This document shows, piece after piece, positions 34,811 through 41,824 of a DNA stretch of 64,000 bases (position 1 is its first letter; every line of letters begins with the position of its first letter). The translations under genes and the position numbers were made by a program. Source of the DNA: Pasteurellaceae bacterium LFhippo2. Its GTDB lineage: Bacteria; Pseudomonadota; Gammaproteobacteria; Enterobacterales; Pasteurellaceae. A model generated the notes under the pieces. That model was not told the origin of the DNA. It was given only the letters and a program-made list of their open reading frames with translations, and made no database searches. The stretch spans positions 1 to 64,000 of the forward strand of contig LEKJ01000014.1 of assembly GCA_029852775.1 (NCBI GenBank), in the 5' to 3' direction.

Positions 34811-36329
34811 TTAACATACTCCCCCCATTTGTTGGGGCATATTGAATACCTTCGTATTCTTCGGGTTGCTCTTGTCGTGGGCGAACGTGTTCAACGTAAA
34901 ACGTCATTGCTAACGCATCGGCTAAATCGGGTGAACGTGCTAGACCTTTTTTGCTTTGTAGCTTTAGTCTATCGTGGGCATCATATTCATAACCAAGCAA
35001 CAATAAGTCACTTTCCAAGTGGTTGTAATCGTGAATACTGACACGACCACTTAACCACTCCGCCATTCTTGCCCACATTTCCGCACGTTTATTATGATAA
35101 GTGTTATCTTTATCAGCCTTTGCACTGGCGATAGCTTCATAAATACGATCGTTATAACCAAGTTGCAATAAGCGGTCATAAACACCTGCGCCAATACCTA
35201 CCGTATCAATAAACATTGCATCAATCTTGTATTCTTCGATAGCTTTCGCACACCAAGCAGCGATATTCATCAGGTTATCACTCTTCAATCGAGTGACTTT
35301 TAATGTTCTACGCCCTTGCCTAATCACAACGCCAGTATAGTCTCGCCCTTTTCTAGCTGGGTCAATACCTGCAATAATAGGCCCAACAGCTTCAACATTC
35401 TCTTCTTTTCTCGCACGTCTAACATCGCTTGAGCGAATAAAGCTTTCACCACTAAACTGAAATGCTTCTTCTGGGGTGATAGGATATTGCTCGCTCCATT
35501 GTGCTAACTTCTCCTCAGGTGAGCCTTTAAACTCACGCATTTTGGTTTGTCGCCAAGCTAACTGCTCATCATCAACGCCGTGTAAAGCTTGATATTCACG
35601 CTCTTCTTTTGAGAACTCAACACCTGTCGCATCCTGTCGGTACTCTTGCATCGCTGTCCACGGGTAGAAAATAGGAATAAACTCACTTTCTCCACGAATT
35701 GCAGCTTCCCAAGTTTCTTGGAAATATTCACCAATACCGTTTGCAGTGCTCTCTAAAATAATCATTGAGCCATCACCACTTGGTACTGTCTGCATTACAC
35801 CCGTTGTCATTTCTGCCTGGTTTTTAGAACGAGAAACTTCAGACCAGTGTAAGCATTGAATTGTTGAACCGTGACCAACGTTTTTACTTCCTGCTGTTGC
35901 AGTTTTCATTGCACTGTCTATATCGGTGAACGAAATTTCATTGGTGTTATCTCGGCTTGCTTTTGGTTTAAATTCCTCAGGGCAATGCTCATAGTAACGA
36001 CGAGTCATTTCAAATAGCTCTTTTGTCGCACTATCCAAGTGAGTTAATACCATTGATTTTGTACCAGGATAGAACGATGTGCGGTGAAAAAAACGAGCAT
36101 TAACAAAGGTACTAATACCCATTTGTCGTGCTTTCAAAATAATGAAACGCACACGCCCTTTCATTCTCAGCTCATCATCAATGCGATTGCTTAAATCAAG
36201 TTGCACTGAGTTAAGGTAGAAAGGTTTAACGCCTTCTGTTTTAGTTCGTATCTTCAAACACTTTGCAGCAAAGAACTGGAAGTTAATCAGAAACTCACGG
36301 CGCAATTTATCAATCACGTCCTTTTGCAT
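34797..36329 (-). CDS. terL: terminase large subunit
   Basis: 510 residues from MQKDVIDKLRREF, preceded by GGAG; longer in-frame starts overlap the small-subunit gene. The ATPase part shows a Walker A-like KARQMGISTF near residue 65 and a Walker B segment SMIILEST near 175. The RNase H-like nuclease domain has GIDPARKGRDYTGVVI and MFIDTVGIGAGVYD. The enzyme packages DNA into the procapsid with the portal. Confidence 0.92.
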   Translation of the reverse strand: MQKDVIDKLRREFLINFQFFAAKCLKIRTKTEGVKPFYLNSVQLDLSNRIDDELRMKGRVRFIILKARQMGISTFVNARFFHRTSFYPGTKSMVLTHLDSATKELFEMTRRYYEHCPEEFKPKASRDNTNEISFTDIDSAMKTATAGSKNVGHGSTIQCLHWSEVSRSKNQAEMTTGVMQTVPSGDGSMIILESTANGIGEYFQETWEAAIRGESEFIPIFYPWTAMQEYRQDATGVEFSKEEREYQALHGVDDEQLAWRQTKMREFKGSPEEKLAQWSEQYPITPEEAFQFSGESFIRSSDVRRARKEENVEAVGPIIAGIDPARKGRDYTGVVIRQGRRTLKVTRLKSDNLMNIAAWCAKAIEEYKIDAMFIDTVGIGAGVYDRLLQLGYNDRIYEAIASAKADKDNTYHNKRAEMWARMAEWLSGRVSIHDYNHLESDLLLLGYEYDAHDRLKLQSKKGLARSPDLADALAMTFYVEHVRPRQEQPEEYEGIQYAPTNGGSMLNGNY

Positions 36330-36762
36330 TGTGAATCTCCTTTGCCCAATCACCGAAGTATTCAACAGAACTCGTCGCTTGATTTTCTGTACTTGCACCT
36401 AAAGCTAGGCGAGCCATTGCTTGAGTATCTTTCATCGCACCAGTTAAAGCTTTTAATGCCATAGGACTGTCAATTTGATGTAAGAACTCTTTTGCTTTTT
36501 TACGAAAGTCATCAGCTAAATCGATACAATCATCGTCAAACTTAGCCAACCTTACAGCACGATTATTTACGGAAAACTCAATGCTTTTTTGTTCCGTATC
36601 TGATCCAATGATGATCCGCTCATCTAACCATTTCCCTTGTGCCACTTGCTTTGTCAGTGTTCCAAAGGGTATTCCGTATTTTTCCGCAAATTCTCTTGTG
36701 GAAAGCGAAGAATTTACGAACTGAACTTTAATTGCTACCCAGTCATAAGATTTCTTCGCCAT
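36310..36762 (-). CDS. terS: terminase small subunit
   Basis: 150 residues. An N-terminal helix-turn-helix (LSTREFAEKYGIPFGTLTK) for DNA recognition is followed by oligomerisation helices. It overlaps the terL start by 20 bases. The position and fold mark the small packaging subunit. Confidence 0.82.
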   Translation of the reverse strand: MAKKSYDWVAIKVQFVNSSLSTREFAEKYGIPFGTLTKQVAQGKWLDERIIIGSDTEQKSIEFSVNNRAVRLAKFDDDCIDLADDFRKKAKEFLHQIDSPMALKALTGAMKDTQAMARLALGASTENQATSSVEYFGDWAKEIHNAKGRD

Positions 36763-36766
36763 TACC

Positions 36767-37135
36767 TTACCCTACTAGATAACCAATTATTAAACCTAAA
36801 CACAATGCACCAAAGATACGCCACCCCATACAACAACGGCAGTTTGTACCGCTTGCTAGGAATAGCATTGACTTCTTAACGTAGTTCATCGGGAAAGGTT
36901 GTTCATCACTGTCAACAGCACAAATAGGTAAAATCTTCTGATCGAAGTATTTCGGATCGTCCATACTGTTTTCATCTACCGCCACAATGTTATCTTCATA
37001 ACTGTTAGCGTAGTGCAAGCCGTTAATAATGCTTTCTGCGTGTTCTTTTGCCTCACGCACGCTGTCGGCTGGAATGTACACTTCTTGCGGTTCGCCTTTG
37101 TGTGTGTATTGAAATAGAAAGTTATATAACTTCAC
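36767..37135 (-). CDS. phage protein with C-terminal membrane segment
   Basis: 122 residues. The N-terminal 80 residues (MKLYNFLFQYTHKGEPQEVY, AKEHAESI) resemble the protein at 46537-46740 (MKKYLFHYYFQGSKWCCDVH, EEAKEKI). A CRCCMGWR patch leads into a single membrane span, FGALCLGLIIGYLVG. It may be a membrane-bound accessory. Not recognised. Confidence 0.58.
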   Translation of the reverse strand: MKLYNFLFQYTHKGEPQEVYIPADSVREAKEHAESIINGLHYANSYEDNIVAVDENSMDDPKYFDQKILPICAVDSDEQPFPMNYVKKSMLFLASGTNCRCCMGWRIFGALCLGLIIGYLVG

Positions 37136-37159
37136 GTTTTACTTTCTCCTGTAAATAAA

Positions 37160-37182
37160 AAAGGCGACCGCTAAGTCGCCTA
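37160..37182 (-). terminator. terminator ahead of the terminase operon
   Basis: On the minus strand AGGCGAC pairs with GTCGCCT and six T residues follow. It lies between the HNH gene and the 122-residue gene. Confidence 0.65.
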
Positions 37183-37291
37183 AAACAAACTGTAGTCGTT
37201 CATACAGTCGGTTTTTGTATAGTGGATAGCAAGGTCGACTAGGCTATTTTGTATAAATACATCTTAACTACCTGCTCCTTGCCAATCCTTG

Positions 37292-37534
37292 CTATTTGTT
37301 GCCTTTCTTACGATTAGCAGTCTTACTCATTACTTGCAAATTACTACGAGAGTTTGAACCACCTTTACTTAATGGCTTTTTGTGATCAATCTCTTTACCC
37401 GCAATAGCAGATTTACCTAATTCTTTTTCCATCGTTCGCCTTGCTTTGTTTCGAGATGAACGGTTGGCAATCTGCTCTGGCTTACTGTGATAGTCACGAT
37501 ATTCTTTTTTGTAATCACGTTTACGCTTTGGCAT
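37292..37534 (-). CDS. HNH endonuclease
   Basis: 80 residues from MPKRKRDYKKEYRDYHS (GGAG upstream). It is a compact HNH motif with EIDHKKPLSKGGSN and NLQVMSK. HNH genes beside terminase genes often assist packaging. It is short but complete for this class. Confidence 0.75.
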   Translation of the reverse strand: MPKRKRDYKKEYRDYHSKPEQIANRSSRNKARRTMEKELGKSAIAGKEIDHKKPLSKGGSNSRSNLQVMSKTANRKKGNK

Positions 37535-37546
37535 ATTTGCTCCAAT

Positions 37547-37580
37547 AAAAAACCGCTTGAACAATCAAGCTCAAGCGGTC
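37547..37580. terminator. inverted AAGCGGT terminator
   Basis: AACCGCTTGA and TCAAGCGGT pair around ACAATCAAGC after an A run, between the antirepressor and the HNH gene. On the minus strand the stem is followed by a T run. Confidence 0.6.
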
Positions 37581-37604
37581 TGTTTTAATTAATTCTTTGC
37601 AATT

Positions 37605-38315
37605 CTAAATGATCGCAACTGCTCCCAATCCTTTTGGGATGTAGCTACGCATTTCTTGTAACGCTCTGTAATAGTGGCGTTCTTCTGTTGGTACTTCAAT
37701 GTCTTCAAGTAATGGGGCAAGGATACGTTTTGTAATACCTAGCGTGGTTTTGTATTCGCTTGCGTGTCCGCATACTTGTCCGCTGTAGCTCGATCCGAGT
37801 AGATCTAACGGTCTTTCTAATTTACCCAATAAGTCCACGCAGTTGTATAGCGCATACCATACGCTTACCATTCTTAGCCAATTTTCGACTGGCATTTCTT
37901 TGGTAATCATTTGACGGAGTGGATCGACTTTATTCGGTTGTTCTACGCTGTATTGTCCTGTTTTACGAATTTGCGGTAATACTTCGGCTGTTACCCATTT
38001 TCTGAAACGGTGTGGGGTTGAGCCTTTTTTGACTGCATCACGACAACGTAGGATTAAAGTGTACATTCCGCTTTCGCTGACTAAGTTTACTTCTTGAACT
38101 TGTTTTCCGATACTCTCGGTTAAACCGAGGGTATTATCTAAGATTGTTTTTTCGTCATCATCTAATTTAATAAGGGCATCTGTAACATTACTAATATTTA
38201 GTGATGAGCAAATATCTTTCGCAATAAACCACGGTTCATTATTGATTGCGATTGTACGGATTGAGTGATTTTCAAAAGTGAATGTAGATAATTGAGTTGA
38301 GATTTGATTAGTCAT
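37605..38315 (-). CDS. BRO-N family antirepressor-like protein (ant2)
   Basis: A 236-residue protein. The N-terminal domain (FTFENHSIRTIAINNEPWFIAKDICSSLN, then SESGMYTLILRCRDAVK and FRKWVTAEVLPQIRKTGQY, cited by motif) is a clear BRO-N/antirepressor module. The C-terminal part (about 130-236) is a separate alpha-helical domain. Such proteins can inactivate phage repressors or bind DNA. The mRNA begins with a structured leader and a short RNA element (see 38316-38600). Confidence 0.8.
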   Translation of the reverse strand: MTNQISTQLSTFTFENHSIRTIAINNEPWFIAKDICSSLNISNVTDALIKLDDDEKTILDNTLGLTESIGKQVQEVNLVSESGMYTLILRCRDAVKKGSTPHRFRKWVTAEVLPQIRKTGQYSVEQPNKVDPLRQMITKEMPVENWLRMVSVWYALYNCVDLLGKLERPLDLLGSSYSGQVCGHASEYKTTLGITKRILAPLLEDIEVPTEERHYYRALQEMRSYIPKGLGAVAII

Positions 38316-38460
38316 AATTGACTCCTGTTTGTTTTTTTTCGAAATTTAATTACCCTAAAAATAGGGTGCCGAGTGGTTCGAAAACCGCAAACAGACGGCT
38401 GGGATTATTTCCCTTTCGGGTATTGTATTCTCCGCCCACTCGACATTGAGTTTTCCAAAT
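38316..38460 (-). promoter_or_regulatory. structured leader of ant2 with anti-SD element
   Basis: On the minus strand a 7-bp outer stem (CGAGTGG/CCACTCG at 38436-38442 and 38370-38376) encloses a CCC-TTTC-GGG hairpin and an element CTGTTTG plus TTTTCGA (38394-38378). That element is complementary to CAAACAG and TCGAAAA beside the ant2 ribosome site (38342-38322). A second hairpin, ACCCTA/TAGGGT, lies between them. The leader can thus mask the start of ant2. Confidence 0.6.
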
Positions 38461-38504
38461 CTATTTTTAATGGTCAGGAAAATAGATCTGTAAAATTTAG
38501 ACAT

Positions 38505-38565
38505 AAAAAAACCGCTTGTCTGACGGGTGCGGATTTCCGCTGTTTGTTAAGGTTTCGACACCTTG
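38505..38565 (-). ncRNA. C4-like small RNA upstream of ant2
   Basis: From the promoter at 38572-38600 a transcript of about 60 nt would begin near 38565. It contains TCGAAACC, four bases and CAAACAG, and it ends with a CCGC..GCGG hairpin and seven T residues. Both motifs are complementary to the anti-SD element in the ant2 leader, and both occur in the same sense at the ant2 ribosome site. This repeats the arrangement seen before ant1. Confidence 0.55.
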
Positions 38566-38571
38566 AGAAGA

Positions 38572-38600
38572 ATACTACTACTCAATTATTTATCTGTCAA
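38572..38600 (-). promoter_or_regulatory. promoter of the ant2 small RNA / ant2
   Basis: TTGACA, a 17-base spacer and TAGTAT on the minus strand, beginning just downstream of the strong terminator at 38605-38635. Confidence 0.65.
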
Positions 38601-38604
38601 TAAC

Positions 38605-38635
38605 AAAAAAAAAGCCCACAACCGAAATTGTGAGC
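38605..38635 (-). terminator. strong terminator with U9 tail
   Basis: On the minus strand GCTCACAA, loop TTTCGG and TTGTGGGC are followed by nine T residues. It ends the transcript from the promoter at 38880-38908 (about 265 nt), either as the end of the antisense RNA or as a tR'-like late-leader terminator. Confidence 0.8.
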
Positions 38636-38651
38636 TTTCTTAAAATAACAC

Positions 38652-38680
38652 TTGATTTAGTTGGATAACCAACTTATAAT
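38652..38680 (+). promoter_or_regulatory. promoter of the Ibs-like mRNA
   Basis: TTGATT, a 17-base spacer and perfect TATAAT on the plus strand. The spacer contains a GTTGG/CCAAC dyad, a possible regulator site. The transcript would begin near 38687 and fold its first bases (CTCGCTTTCAAC at 38684-38695) onto 38719-38730 in a perfect 12-bp stem. Confidence 0.7.
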
Positions 38681-38769
38681 AATCTCGCTTTCAACAGTAG
38701 TACCCTCAGAAAGTCAAGGTTGAAAGCGAGTGTGGAGCTTAATCTCCACGCTTGAAGAGGATAACCAAA

Positions 38770-38829
38770 ATGTTTCAATACATTATCCTAGTTATCGTTT
38801 TACTACTCTGGTCTATGCCAGCTTACTAA
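38770..38829 (+). CDS. Ibs-like 19-residue membrane toxin
   Basis: The peptide is MFQYIILVIVLLLWSMPAY. Length 19, a run of Ile/Val/Leu and the Ser-x-x-Ala-Tyr end match E. coli Ibs toxins as I recall them (for example MMRLVIILIVLLLISFSAY). GAAGAGG lies nine bases upstream. The mRNA leader has two stems (12 bp at 38684/38730, and GTGGAG/CTCCAC at 38732-38749), and a 9-bp hairpin follows the gene (38841-38864). Converging promoters on both strands complete the type I toxin-antitoxin layout. Toxicity is inferred. Confidence 0.72.
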   Translation: MFQYIILVIVLLLWSMPAY

Positions 38830-38840
38830 TCCGATAATTT

Positions 38841-38864
38841 ACTGGGGAGTAACAGCTCCCCAGT
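38841..38864. terminator. 9-bp hairpin after the Ibs-like gene
   Basis: ACTGGGGAG and CTCCCCAGT pair around TAACAG. No long T run follows on the plus strand, so it may stabilise the 3' end of the toxin mRNA and the 5' end of the antisense RNA rather than terminate efficiently. Confidence 0.55.
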
Positions 38865-38879
38865 TCTTCAAACACACTT

Positions 38880-38908
38880 ATAATAGGATTTTACTATGGC
38901 TCTGTCAA
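38880..38908 (-). promoter_or_regulatory. strong minus-strand promoter (antisense RNA and/or late promoter)
   Basis: Consensus TTGACA, exactly 17 bases and TATTAT on the minus strand. It lies downstream of the Q-like gene in transcription order, where lambda has pR'. Confidence 0.72.
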
Positions 38909-39081
38909 GAACTGAAATTGTAAACCGCAGTAATGCAAAACGTGGTATTAAACTCAAAGCATTTAAGCTACACGAAAGCACTATTGAGCTAATCGAACAA
39001 CTAGCTATTCAGCACAATATGCCACAAAACCAACTGATTAAGTTGGCTGTCGAGCGATTACAAGCTCAACCAATCGAATAA
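38896..39081 (+). CDS. small RHH-like protein
   Basis: 61 residues, with an N-terminal basic strand and helices (IKLKAFKLHESTIELIEQLA, MPQNQLIKLAVERL) like CopG/Arc ribbon-helix-helix proteins. It follows the Ibs-like gene on the same strand and could be a regulator. Its start overlaps the opposite-strand promoter at 38880-38908. Confidence 0.5.
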   Translation: MALSRTEIVNRSNAKRGIKLKAFKLHESTIELIEQLAIQHNMPQNQLIKLAVERLQAQPIE

Positions 39082-39214
39082 AATCGTAACACATTGATAA
39101 GCGGTGTCCTTGCTCATCTTTGAAATCATACCAATCAAAGAACGCAAGAATTTCATCGCTTGTCATATTTTCAAATGGAGGATCTTCTCTTGCAATATAC
39201 GGCTGTTCAGTCAT
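39038..39214 (-). CDS. 58-residue acidic protein overlapping plus-strand genes
   Basis: Reads MTEQPYIAREDPPFENMTSD and ends LVIARQPT. GGAGAG lies five bases upstream. It overlaps the ends of plus-strand frames on both sides, so either these genes truly overlap or one set is not expressed. The protein looks well ordered rather than low complexity. Confidence 0.45.
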   Translation of the reverse strand: MTEQPYIAREDPPFENMTSDEILAFFDWYDFKDEQGHRLSMCYDFIRLVELVIARQPT

Positions 39215-39402
39215 CTAATCTCTCCAAAGTAGGTTACGATGAAACATATCGAGTTCTAGAAATTCACTTTCATAACGGTGGTGTTTACCAGTATCTAAAT
39301 GTTCCGCCAAATCATCACCAACAATTACTTATTGCGTGGTCAAAAGGAAAATATTTGGCTTCATATGTTAAGCCTTATTTTCAAAGTAAGAAAATCAAGT
39401 AA
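39190..39402 (+). CDS. KTSC-domain protein
   Basis: 70 residues from a TTG start with GGAGG nine bases upstream. The sequence SSNLSKVGYDETYRVLEIHF, then GGVYQYLNVP and SKGKYLASYVKP, matches the KTSC domain (short beta-sheet proteins common in phages). The function of KTSC proteins is unknown. Confidence 0.72.
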   Translation: MQYTAVQSSNLSKVGYDETYRVLEIHFHNGGVYQYLNVPPNHHQQLLIAWSKGKYLASYVKPYFQSKKIK

Positions 39403-39403
39403 A

Positions 39404-39436
39404 CAAAAGCCCCAAGCATTTCTGCTCAGGGCTTAA
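39404..39436. terminator. terminator after the KTSC gene
   Basis: AAGCCC and GGGCTT arms pair around a 16-base loop, beside an A run, downstream of the KTSC gene. Confidence 0.5.
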
Positions 39437-39518
39437 AATCTATTTCGTTGGTTATAGCTACAATGCGACCAACATTGCAGATATAATAGGTTAAATAGGA
39501 AAAGAAATCAATAGAAAT

Positions 39519-39980
39519 TTACACTTTAAATGCAAATTTTTGCAACTTATCAGCATTTTTATGATTTTTAATAGCAAGATCGAGAAACTTAGCCACAACC
39601 CATTCAGACGATTTGATACTTTCTCTTACTCGATATTTCCAAGCATCAAACTTTACCGAACCATCTTTCTTCCATTCATACTTTGCAATCGCATAAACCG
39701 ATAAACCATACACATACTTTGCTTCCAAGTATTTATAATCCTGCGGGCAAGGTAATTTAATGCAATAGCCGATAACCGAGCTAATCACTAATCCGATTTC
39801 ATCACCACACATCTCACGCACAGGTTCAGTAACATTATTCGGATCTGCGGACATCATCAAGCGTGCAATCATATTCGTGCGACTTTCAAAGTCCAGACCG
39901 CTATACGTCCACGCCCCCCATTTATTCAGCAAATCTGTAATCCATTCTTGCCTTTCTTTATCAAGTAATTTGTCCGCCAT
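39519..39980 (-). CDS. Q-like late antiterminator
   Basis: 153 residues. The N-terminal LLNKWGAWTYSGLDF segment, a central Cys pair and helical C terminus resemble phage Q/antitermination proteins of the phage 21 or RusA-Q type. It is the last gene of the pR operon and lies upstream of the strong late-type promoter, which is the position of Q in lambdoid phages. Confidence 0.68.
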   Translation of the reverse strand: MADKLLDKERQEWITDLLNKWGAWTYSGLDFESRTNMIARLMMSADPNNVTEPVREMCGDEIGLVISSVIGYCIKLPCPQDYKYLEAKYVYGLSVYAIAKYEWKKDGSVKFDAWKYRVRESIKSSEWVVAKFLDLAIKNHKNADKLQKFAFKV

Positions 39981-40548
39981 TCTTCAACTCCTTAATCTTC
40001 GCCTTGTACTGCTTAATCAGCTCTTTAATCTCATCTTCTGTGAGTTTTAACGGCGGGTGGTCTTTGCGCTCTAACCACTCTACGTTCTCAAGTCCAATCT
40101 TCTCAATCAGATTAATTCTGTACTCAATCAGATTGCCGCTAAGGTGGTTATTACAGACACTGCACTGCTTATGGACATTCAGTTCTTCAAACCGCAATTC
40201 AGGGCAAGCACCAACCGTTCTGTAATGCCCTGCGTGCCATTGCCCTTGATGATAGCGACCGCAAGAGATACACGGCTCGTCTTTGTCACGTAGTCGGATA
40301 AATTGGTTAAAGACCTTCTGTAAGTCGGCTAAATGCTCTCTACGGCTTTTTAATCGCTCTTTGCGCTCTTTCATACGCTTTCTATCTGCCAGTCTGTCGG
40401 CTTTCTCTTTCTTCCTGCGTTTCTCCTCAGCTTTGCGTTTACCGACCGCCATAGCGCATTTAACCGAGCAGACTTGTTGAGTAGAGAGAGATTTAAAATA
40501 GTAAGCTCCGCATTCTTTGCATTTGTGCTGTTTTGGTGGTTTAGCCAT
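39961..40548 (-). CDS. ninG: NinG-like recombination protein
   Basis: 195 residues. N-terminal zinc-finger cysteines (HKCKECGAYYFKS, CSVKC), a highly basic helix (KRKAEEKRRKKEKADR), then CISCGRYHQGQWHAGHYRTVGA and CNNHLSGNLIEYR in the C-terminal Cys/His domain, characteristic of NinG (Rap). NinG promotes Holliday-junction processing in lambda. Confidence 0.88.
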   Translation of the reverse strand: MAKPPKQHKCKECGAYYFKSLSTQQVCSVKCAMAVGKRKAEEKRRKKEKADRLADRKRMKERKERLKSRREHLADLQKVFNQFIRLRDKDEPCISCGRYHQGQWHAGHYRTVGACPELRFEELNVHKQCSVCNNHLSGNLIEYRINLIEKIGLENVEWLERKDHPPLKLTEDEIKELIKQYKAKIKELKNGGQIT

Positions 40549-40624
40549 TTATTCCCCAGTTTACATATCCCAAAAACACAGCTACCACAATCAGCGATAG
40601 CCACTCATTTATTTTGTCTTTCAA
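40541..40624 (-). CDS. 27-residue membrane peptide in the nin region
   Basis: A TTG start with GGAG upstream and the sequence ending WLSLIVVAVFLGYVNWGING. Its stop overlaps the NinG start. The frame is short and the start uncommon, so it is tentative. Confidence 0.35.
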   Translation of the reverse strand: MKDKINEWLSLIVVAVFLGYVNWGING

Positions 40625-40653
40625 CTTGCATCTCCGCCCATTCTTATTTACTC

Positions 40654-40719
40654 CTACAACCATAAAATCGTTACTGCTATAACTAAGCAGAATAAAAAAA
40701 CCATTGCTTCAAAAAACAT
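40654..40719 (-). CDS. 21-residue membrane peptide in the nin region
   Basis: Reads MFFEAMVFLFCLVIAVTILW and one more residue. The ATG directly follows the NinB stop, and GGGGGAG lies just upstream, which fits translational coupling. Its function is unknown; small membrane peptides are common in nin regions. Confidence 0.42.
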   Translation of the reverse strand: MFFEAMVFLFCLVIAVTILWL

Positions 40720-41157
40720 TTAGCTCCCCCACCATCCCCATCTATCGTTAAAATTCACCCCTCGCTCAACGCCCCAAGCGGTGACATACTCAATTAAACT
40801 TGCCATTCGTTTTACGCTCATTTGCGCTGTGCTTTCACGTAAAACTACCATTTCGCCTTCTAAGCCTGTAACGATATTATTTTCGCCTTGTGTTGCTATT
40901 CTATGGGCCGACACCAACAGGATTTTCCAGTCTTCAAGCGGTAACTTTTTACCGTTAAACAGCAACTGTTTTGATATATCGCCACACATAGCGTGGAATT
41001 TTGCGTTCTGTTCAAGGTTACGAGTAATCGGCTTAATATCAACGACTAACGGCTTGTCGTTATCAACGGGCAATGCGCGGATAAACTCTATTGCATTGCC
41101 CTTTACTTGATTGGAGCGTAGAAAAAACTTTTGTTTATTTTCCATAACCACTGCCAT
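40720..41157 (-). CDS. ninB: NinB-like recombination protein
   Basis: About 145 residues from MAVVMENKQKFFLRSN. The pattern ..IDIKPITRNLEQNAKFHAMCGDIS and the C-terminal WGVERGVNFND match NinB (Orf), a lambda recombination mediator. The start is chosen among two close ATG codons. Confidence 0.85.
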   Translation of the reverse strand: MAVVMENKQKFFLRSNQVKGNAIEFIRALPVDNDKPLVVDIKPITRNLEQNAKFHAMCGDISKQLLFNGKKLPLEDWKILLVSAHRIATQGENNIVTGLEGEMVVLRESTAQMSVKRMASLIEYVTAWGVERGVNFNDRWGWWGS

Positions 41158-41824
41158 ACAATTTTGCTCTAATCTCTGCCCATCGTTTCGCTTGCTCTTC
41201 ACGGCTTAAAACCTTGCGTGGATTTGCTTCTAGCGCTAATTGTGGTACCGGAATTTGCTCACCGCTCTCAATGCGTTTTGCCATTTTTGCAAGTTCCTTA
41301 GCCAGTTCTTCTTTGAGTTTTTTCTCACTCCACTCCCCTGCTCGATTGCGTTTATACAAGCCTGTAATCAGCCAGTATTCCGCATTTGAGTCAAATTTAA
41401 ACTCATTAACGTTTTCCATGCCCGGCACCATAAATGCATAGATTTTGCGGAGTAGTTGTTCTTCGTTTGGCAAGCCTAACTCGTGATAATCAACAGCCTT
41501 ACACCACTCAATGAATTGACCGATTGACGGCAAAAATGGACTTTTTGACTGCTTGCAACGCTCTAGACCACGTGCGATTAATTTCCAGTTTCGGATTTTG
41601 GCGTTGATTAACTCTTCAAGCCAAAACGCCTTGAACTCCGCCACGCTTCCGTCAGTTGGCAACGATGTGCGCCACGCTGGGAAAATTAACGTCAAACGCT
41701 GAAATAATTTATCCATCACTTCGTAAGCCTGCGGGGTAATCTCAACCGCTTTGGTTGGCACGTGGTGATAATTCGGCTCACTGCCTACTGGCGTTTGTTT
41801 TGCAAGTTCTGCAACGTTTCTCAT
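41135..41824 (-). CDS. replication protein P-like (helicase loader)
   Basis: 229 residues from MRNVAELAKQTP, whose ATG overlaps the O stop as ATGA. The conserved block LTLIFPAWRTSLPT ..W..ELI..KI, then LPSIGQFIEWCKAV, is the lambda P family pattern. P loads host DnaB helicase at the phage origin together with O. Confidence 0.85.
   Translation of the reverse strand: MRNVAELAKQTPVGSEPNYHHVPTKAVEITPQAYEVMDKLFQRLTLIFPAWRTSLPTDGSVAEFKAFWLEELINAKIRNWKLIARGLERCKQSKSPFLPSIGQFIEWCKAVDYHELGLPNEEQLLRKIYAFMVPGMENVNEFKFDSNAEYWLITGLYKRNRAGEWSEKKLKEELAKELAKMAKRIESGEQIPVPQLALEANPRKVLSREEQAKRWAEIRAKLYGSGYGK

Larger units (their letters stand above)
38605..38873 (-). ncRNA. Sib-like antisense RNA opposite the Ibs-like gene (or late-leader RNA)
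   Basis: A promoter with TTGACA-17-TATTAT on the minus strand (38880-38908) starts a transcript near 38873 that covers the entire 19-residue Ibs-like gene and its 5' leader in antisense. It ends at the U9 terminator. In E. coli, Sib RNAs are constitutive antisense repressors of ibs toxin mRNAs. A lambda-style pR' leader would have the same geometry, so both readings are kept. Confidence 0.6.

Noticed and set aside
37195-37290. tRNA-like or riboswitch-like element before the HNH gene region
   Set aside because: Only short stems are present and no cloverleaf or CCA end can be drawn; no tRNA gene was found anywhere in the window.
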